8,242 bases of DNA, taken from the NCBI GenBank assembly GCA_004558955.1, contig SFZC01000149.1, positions 1 to 8,242 on the forward strand, given 5' to 3'. A model generated the notes under the pieces. That model was given only the letters and a program-made list of their open reading frames with translations, was not told the origin of the DNA and did not search any database. Position numbers and translations under genes: made by a program. This DNA comes from a bacterium. GTDB taxonomy: Bacteria > Cyanobacteriota > Vampirovibrionia > Gastranaerophilales > Gastranaerophilaceae. How positions within the stretch are numbered: position 1 is the stretch's first letter; every line of letters starts with the position of its first letter. Shown piece after piece: positions 6,787-8,242 of this stretch.

Positions 6787-6805
6787 AAAGGAGAACAGCT
6801 TTTTG
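6787..6805 (+). promoter_or_regulatory. Ribosome binding site and TTG start of the lytF-like gene
   Basis: AAAGGAG at 6787-6793 lies nine bases before the TTG at 6803-6805. The TTG is preferred because translation from it gives a complete signal peptide (MNKIK, then a hydrophobic core). The next in-frame ATG, codon 16, would cut the hydrophobic region and lacks a ribosome site. Confidence 0.8.
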
Positions 6806-6877
6806 AATAAAATCAAATCAGCTTTATTGTCAACAGCTGTGCTTGGCATGGCATTTCTTACTAACTCTGCTATGGCG
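6803..6877 (+). other. Sec signal peptide of the lytF-like protein
   Basis: Residues 1-25 have a basic N-terminus (N-K-I-K), a hydrophobic core (ALLSTAVLGMAFL) and a typical signal peptidase I site, Ala-Met-Ala before Asp26. The mature enzyme would be about 421 residues. Confidence 0.85.
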
Positions 6878-8143
6878 GATCAACAATCAGATGCCTTAGT
6901 GACTAAAACACCGTTTGATGTATCAAGTAAAACTTTTGAAGTTACTGCGCAGCAATCTGTTAATGGAAAAGCAATTAAAAGCATTGATGTTGCTGTTTGG
7001 TCAGAAGAAAATGGTCAAGATGATATCAAATGGTATTCAAGTTCAAATGTTTCAAATGGCCAAGTTAAAGTTCAATTTAATTTAGCCAATCACGGTAATC
7101 ATGCAGGAAATTATAATACTCATGTCTATACAAACTACACTGATGGTAGTCGCTCTGGTGTAGTGATGGAAAATACGCTAATCAGTCCAAAGGCACCTAC
7201 ACTCAGTCTCAAAGATGGCGGTATTCGAATGACTACGGATATTTATGCTCCAACTAATGGAACGCTTTATTATGCTGTGTGGTCGGAAGAAAATGATCAA
7301 GACGATATCAAGTGGTACGCTGATAATGGTACAGGAACAACGATTGCTGACTTAAAAAACCATAGCGGATATGGAAAATACAGTATCCATACGTACGTAT
7401 CACAAAATGGAAAAATGACAGGAATTAGTTGTCAAGATATTACAATTAATAAGCAAGAAATTTCTTATCAAATTAATAAAGTAAATGATACAACTTATGA
7501 CGTATTAGTAACTAATGTACCAGAATACATTACTTCTATTACTGTTCCAGTTTGGTCTAATGCAAACGGTCAAGATGATATTAAGTGGTATACGACAACA
7601 AAAATAGGAGAAGGAACTTATAAAGTACAGATTAATTTAGGTAATCATGGTTATATATCTGGTGACTATAGTGTACATATTTATGGACACAATGCAATTA
7701 GTAATAATTTTGAAGGATTGAGAGTGACATCAGGATTTAATGCTGTTAATGTTCCTAAACCCAACGCTACACCATCTCCTCGTATCACAACATATATCAA
7801 CGAAACTAATACTTATCCAGTTGGGCAATGTACGTGGGCGGTCAAATCTTTAGCACTATGGATTCCAAACTGGCTTGGAAATGCTGGGGGCTGGGCAGTT
7901 AATGCGCGTGCTAAAGGTTTCAGAGTTGGTACAACACCAAGAGTTGGTTCAATCGTTGTTTGGCCACATGATGGTAATGGTTATGGACATGTAGCTTACG
8001 TGACAGCTGTGTCAAGTAACACGCGTATCCAAGTTAAAGAATCAAACTATGCTGGTAAACAATACATTGCTAATTTCCGTGGTTGGTTTAACCCGCTCGA
8101 TTCATTCTGGGGTGGTGATGTTTCTTACATTTATCCGGATTAA
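6803..8143 (+). CDS. lytF: Secreted LytF-like peptidoglycan hydrolase: three GBS Bsp-like repeats plus CHAP
   Basis: This 446-residue exported protein has a signal peptide at residues 1-25 (KIK basic start, hydrophobic core, AMA|D cleavage). Three GBS Bsp-like repeats follow at about 33-126, 131-215 and 219-318, each with the core VWSxxNxQDDIKWY. After a short Pro-rich linker (about 317-327) comes a C-terminal CHAP domain (about 335-446) with catalytic Cys343 in GQCTWAV and His396 in GHVAYV; Glu413 or Asn415 in KESN likely completes the site. CHAP domains are amidases or endopeptidases that cut peptidoglycan. This architecture is that of LytF, the competence-induced autolysin/fratricin of S. 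gordonii and S. mutans, which would lyse siblings or kin during competence (known there, inferred here). There is no LPXTG anchor, so it probably binds the wall through the repeats. It follows the wall-polysaccharide operon by 83 bp and has its own promoter signals. No immunity gene is visible. Confidence 0.85.
   Translation: MNKIKSALLSTAVLGMAFLTNSAMADQQSDALVTKTPFDVSSKTFEVTAQQSVNGKAIKSIDVAVWSEENGQDDIKWYSSSNVSNGQVKVQFNLANHGNHAGNYNTHVYTNYTDGSRSGVVMENTLISPKAPTLSLKDGGIRMTTDIYAPTNGTLYYAVWSEENDQDDIKWYADNGTGTTIADLKNHSGYGKYSIHTYVSQNGKMTGISCQDITINKQEISYQINKVNDTTYDVLVTNVPEYITSITVPVWSNANGQDDIKWYTTTKIGEGTYKVQINLGNHGYISGDYSVHIYGHNAISNNFEGLRVTSGFNAVNVPKPNATPSPRITTYINETNTYPVGQCTWAVKSLALWIPNWLGNAGGWAVNARAKGFRVGTTPRVGSIVVWPHDGNGYGHVAYVTAVSSNTRIQVKESNYAGKQYIANFRGWFNPLDSFWGGDVSYIYPD
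6995..7036 (+). repeat. Core motif of Bsp-like repeat 1
   Basis: This encodes VWSEENGQDDIKWY (residues 65-78), the most conserved part of the first GBS Bsp-like domain, likely a wall-binding surface. The copy is very close to the second core (7277-7318), differing in protein only by Gly to Asp after the SEEN stretch. Confidence 0.85.
7277..7318 (+). repeat. Core motif of Bsp-like repeat 2
   Basis: This encodes VWSEENDQDDIKWY (residues 159-172), 94 residues after the first core. At DNA level it differs from copy 1 mainly at silent sites, so the copies are old and the protein motif is held by selection. Confidence 0.85.
7550..7591 (+). repeat. Core motif of Bsp-like repeat 3
   Basis: This encodes VWSNANGQDDIKWY (residues 250-263), 91 residues after the second core. 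It differs from copies 1 and 2 in the SNAN stretch but keeps QDDIKWY unchanged. The downstream part (INLGNHGYISGDYSVHIY) parallels FNLANHGNHAGNYNTHVY of repeat 1. Confidence 0.85.
7805..8143 (+). other. CHAP catalytic domain of the lytF-like protein
   Basis: Residues about 335-446 form a CHAP (cysteine, histidine-dependent amidohydrolase/peptidase) domain. YPVGQCTWAVK (338-348) carries Cys343, GYGHVAYV (393-400) carries His396, and VKESN (411-415) follows. The key residues are present, so the enzyme looks active. Confidence 0.88.
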
Positions 8144-8150
8144 TTTTTTA

Positions 8151-8185
8151 GGCAGTGATTTTGGAATCGCTACCTTCTTTTATTT
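8151..8185 (+). terminator. Rho-independent terminator after the lytF-like gene
   Basis: GGCAGTGATT (8151-8160) pairs with AATCGCTACC (8165-8174) around the four-base loop TTGG. This gives a ten-position stem with one C-A mismatch and one G-U pair. TTCTTTTATTT follows at once. It starts seven bases after the stop codon. Confidence 0.82.
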
Positions 8186-8190
8186 AGCGA

Positions 8191-8204
8191 AAGCATATGT
8201 GCTT
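8191..8204 (+). repeat. Small inverted repeat overlapping the -35 region
   Basis: AAGCA (8191-8195) and TGCTT (8200-8204) are exact reverse complements with a four-base centre. The right arm touches the -35 hexamer of the promoter at 8203-8231. This is a possible operator half-site pair, but it is short and could be chance. Confidence 0.25.
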
Positions 8205-8231
8205 GAGGGGCTTACAAAATCATGATAAAAT
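8203..8231 (+). promoter_or_regulatory. Sigma-A promoter with extended -10, for a gene beyond the window
   Basis: TTGAGG (8203-8208) as -35 and TAAAAT (8226-8231) as -10 are separated by exactly 17 bases, and TGA just ahead of the -10 gives an extended -10 element. It lies 18 bases after the terminator T-tract, so it should start a new + strand transcription unit whose gene is not in view. Confidence 0.65.
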
Positions 8232-8242
8232 GGATACGAGTA

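Noticed and set aside
6803..8143. Sortase-anchored surface protein or adhesin
   Set aside because: The protein ends in the CHAP domain at SYIYPD, without an LPXTG motif, hydrophobic tail or basic end.
1..8242. Mobile element, CRISPR array, tRNA or rRNA
   Set aside because: No transposase-like protein, terminal inverted repeats, regularly spaced direct repeats or RNA-gene-like folds were seen; the gaps between genes are too short to hold them.

Overview
The window is a low-GC Firmicute chromosome segment, most likely from a Streptococcus. It carries the distal part of a rhamnose cell-wall polysaccharide (rgp/gac/scc-type) locus, followed by a secreted autolysin made of three GBS Bsp-like repeats and a CHAP domain. 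The pairing of an rgp locus with a LytF-type hydrolase matches the arrangement I recall from Streptococcus mutans (SMU.836 next to rgp) and would also fit the bovis/equinus group. I cannot fix the species from sequence alone.

Layout, all on the + strand. Bases 1-303 are the 3' end of an RgpF-like rhamnan synthesis gene. From 338 to 6719 runs a tightly packed operon: galE; a soluble GT2 glycosyltransferase; a GacI-like GT2 that should make an undecaprenyl-phosphate sugar; its small DUF2304 membrane partner (GacJ-like); a Wzx-type flippase (GacK-like); a polytopic GT-C/DUF2142 protein (GacL-like); and a second polyprenyl-phosphate sugar synthase of the GtrB/SccN type with two C-terminal membrane helices. 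Gene spacings run from a 26-bp overlap to 34 bp, with no convincing internal promoter, so they look co-transcribed from upstream of the window.

Working model: the polyrhamnose backbone is made by upstream genes. The genes here decorate it. GacI/GacJ-like proteins charge undecaprenyl phosphate with a sugar, the flippase moves a lipid-linked intermediate, and the GT-C protein transfers the sugar outside the membrane. The galE/GT2 pair suggests Gal or GalNAc in the side chain. GalE has Cys at position 299, the gatekeeper that allows N-acetylated sugars. The second lipid-phosphate-sugar synthase implies another sugar, or a GT-C encoded elsewhere.

Bases 6720-6802 hold a weak AT-rich hairpin, a candidate ComX (cin-box) promoter and a 25-bp near-palindrome. 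The lytF-like gene (6803-8143) starts at TTG, has a signal peptide, and ends at a good rho-independent terminator (8151-8185). A strong extended -10 promoter (8203-8231) points out of the window into an unseen gene. I see no tRNA, rRNA, CRISPR or insertion sequence.
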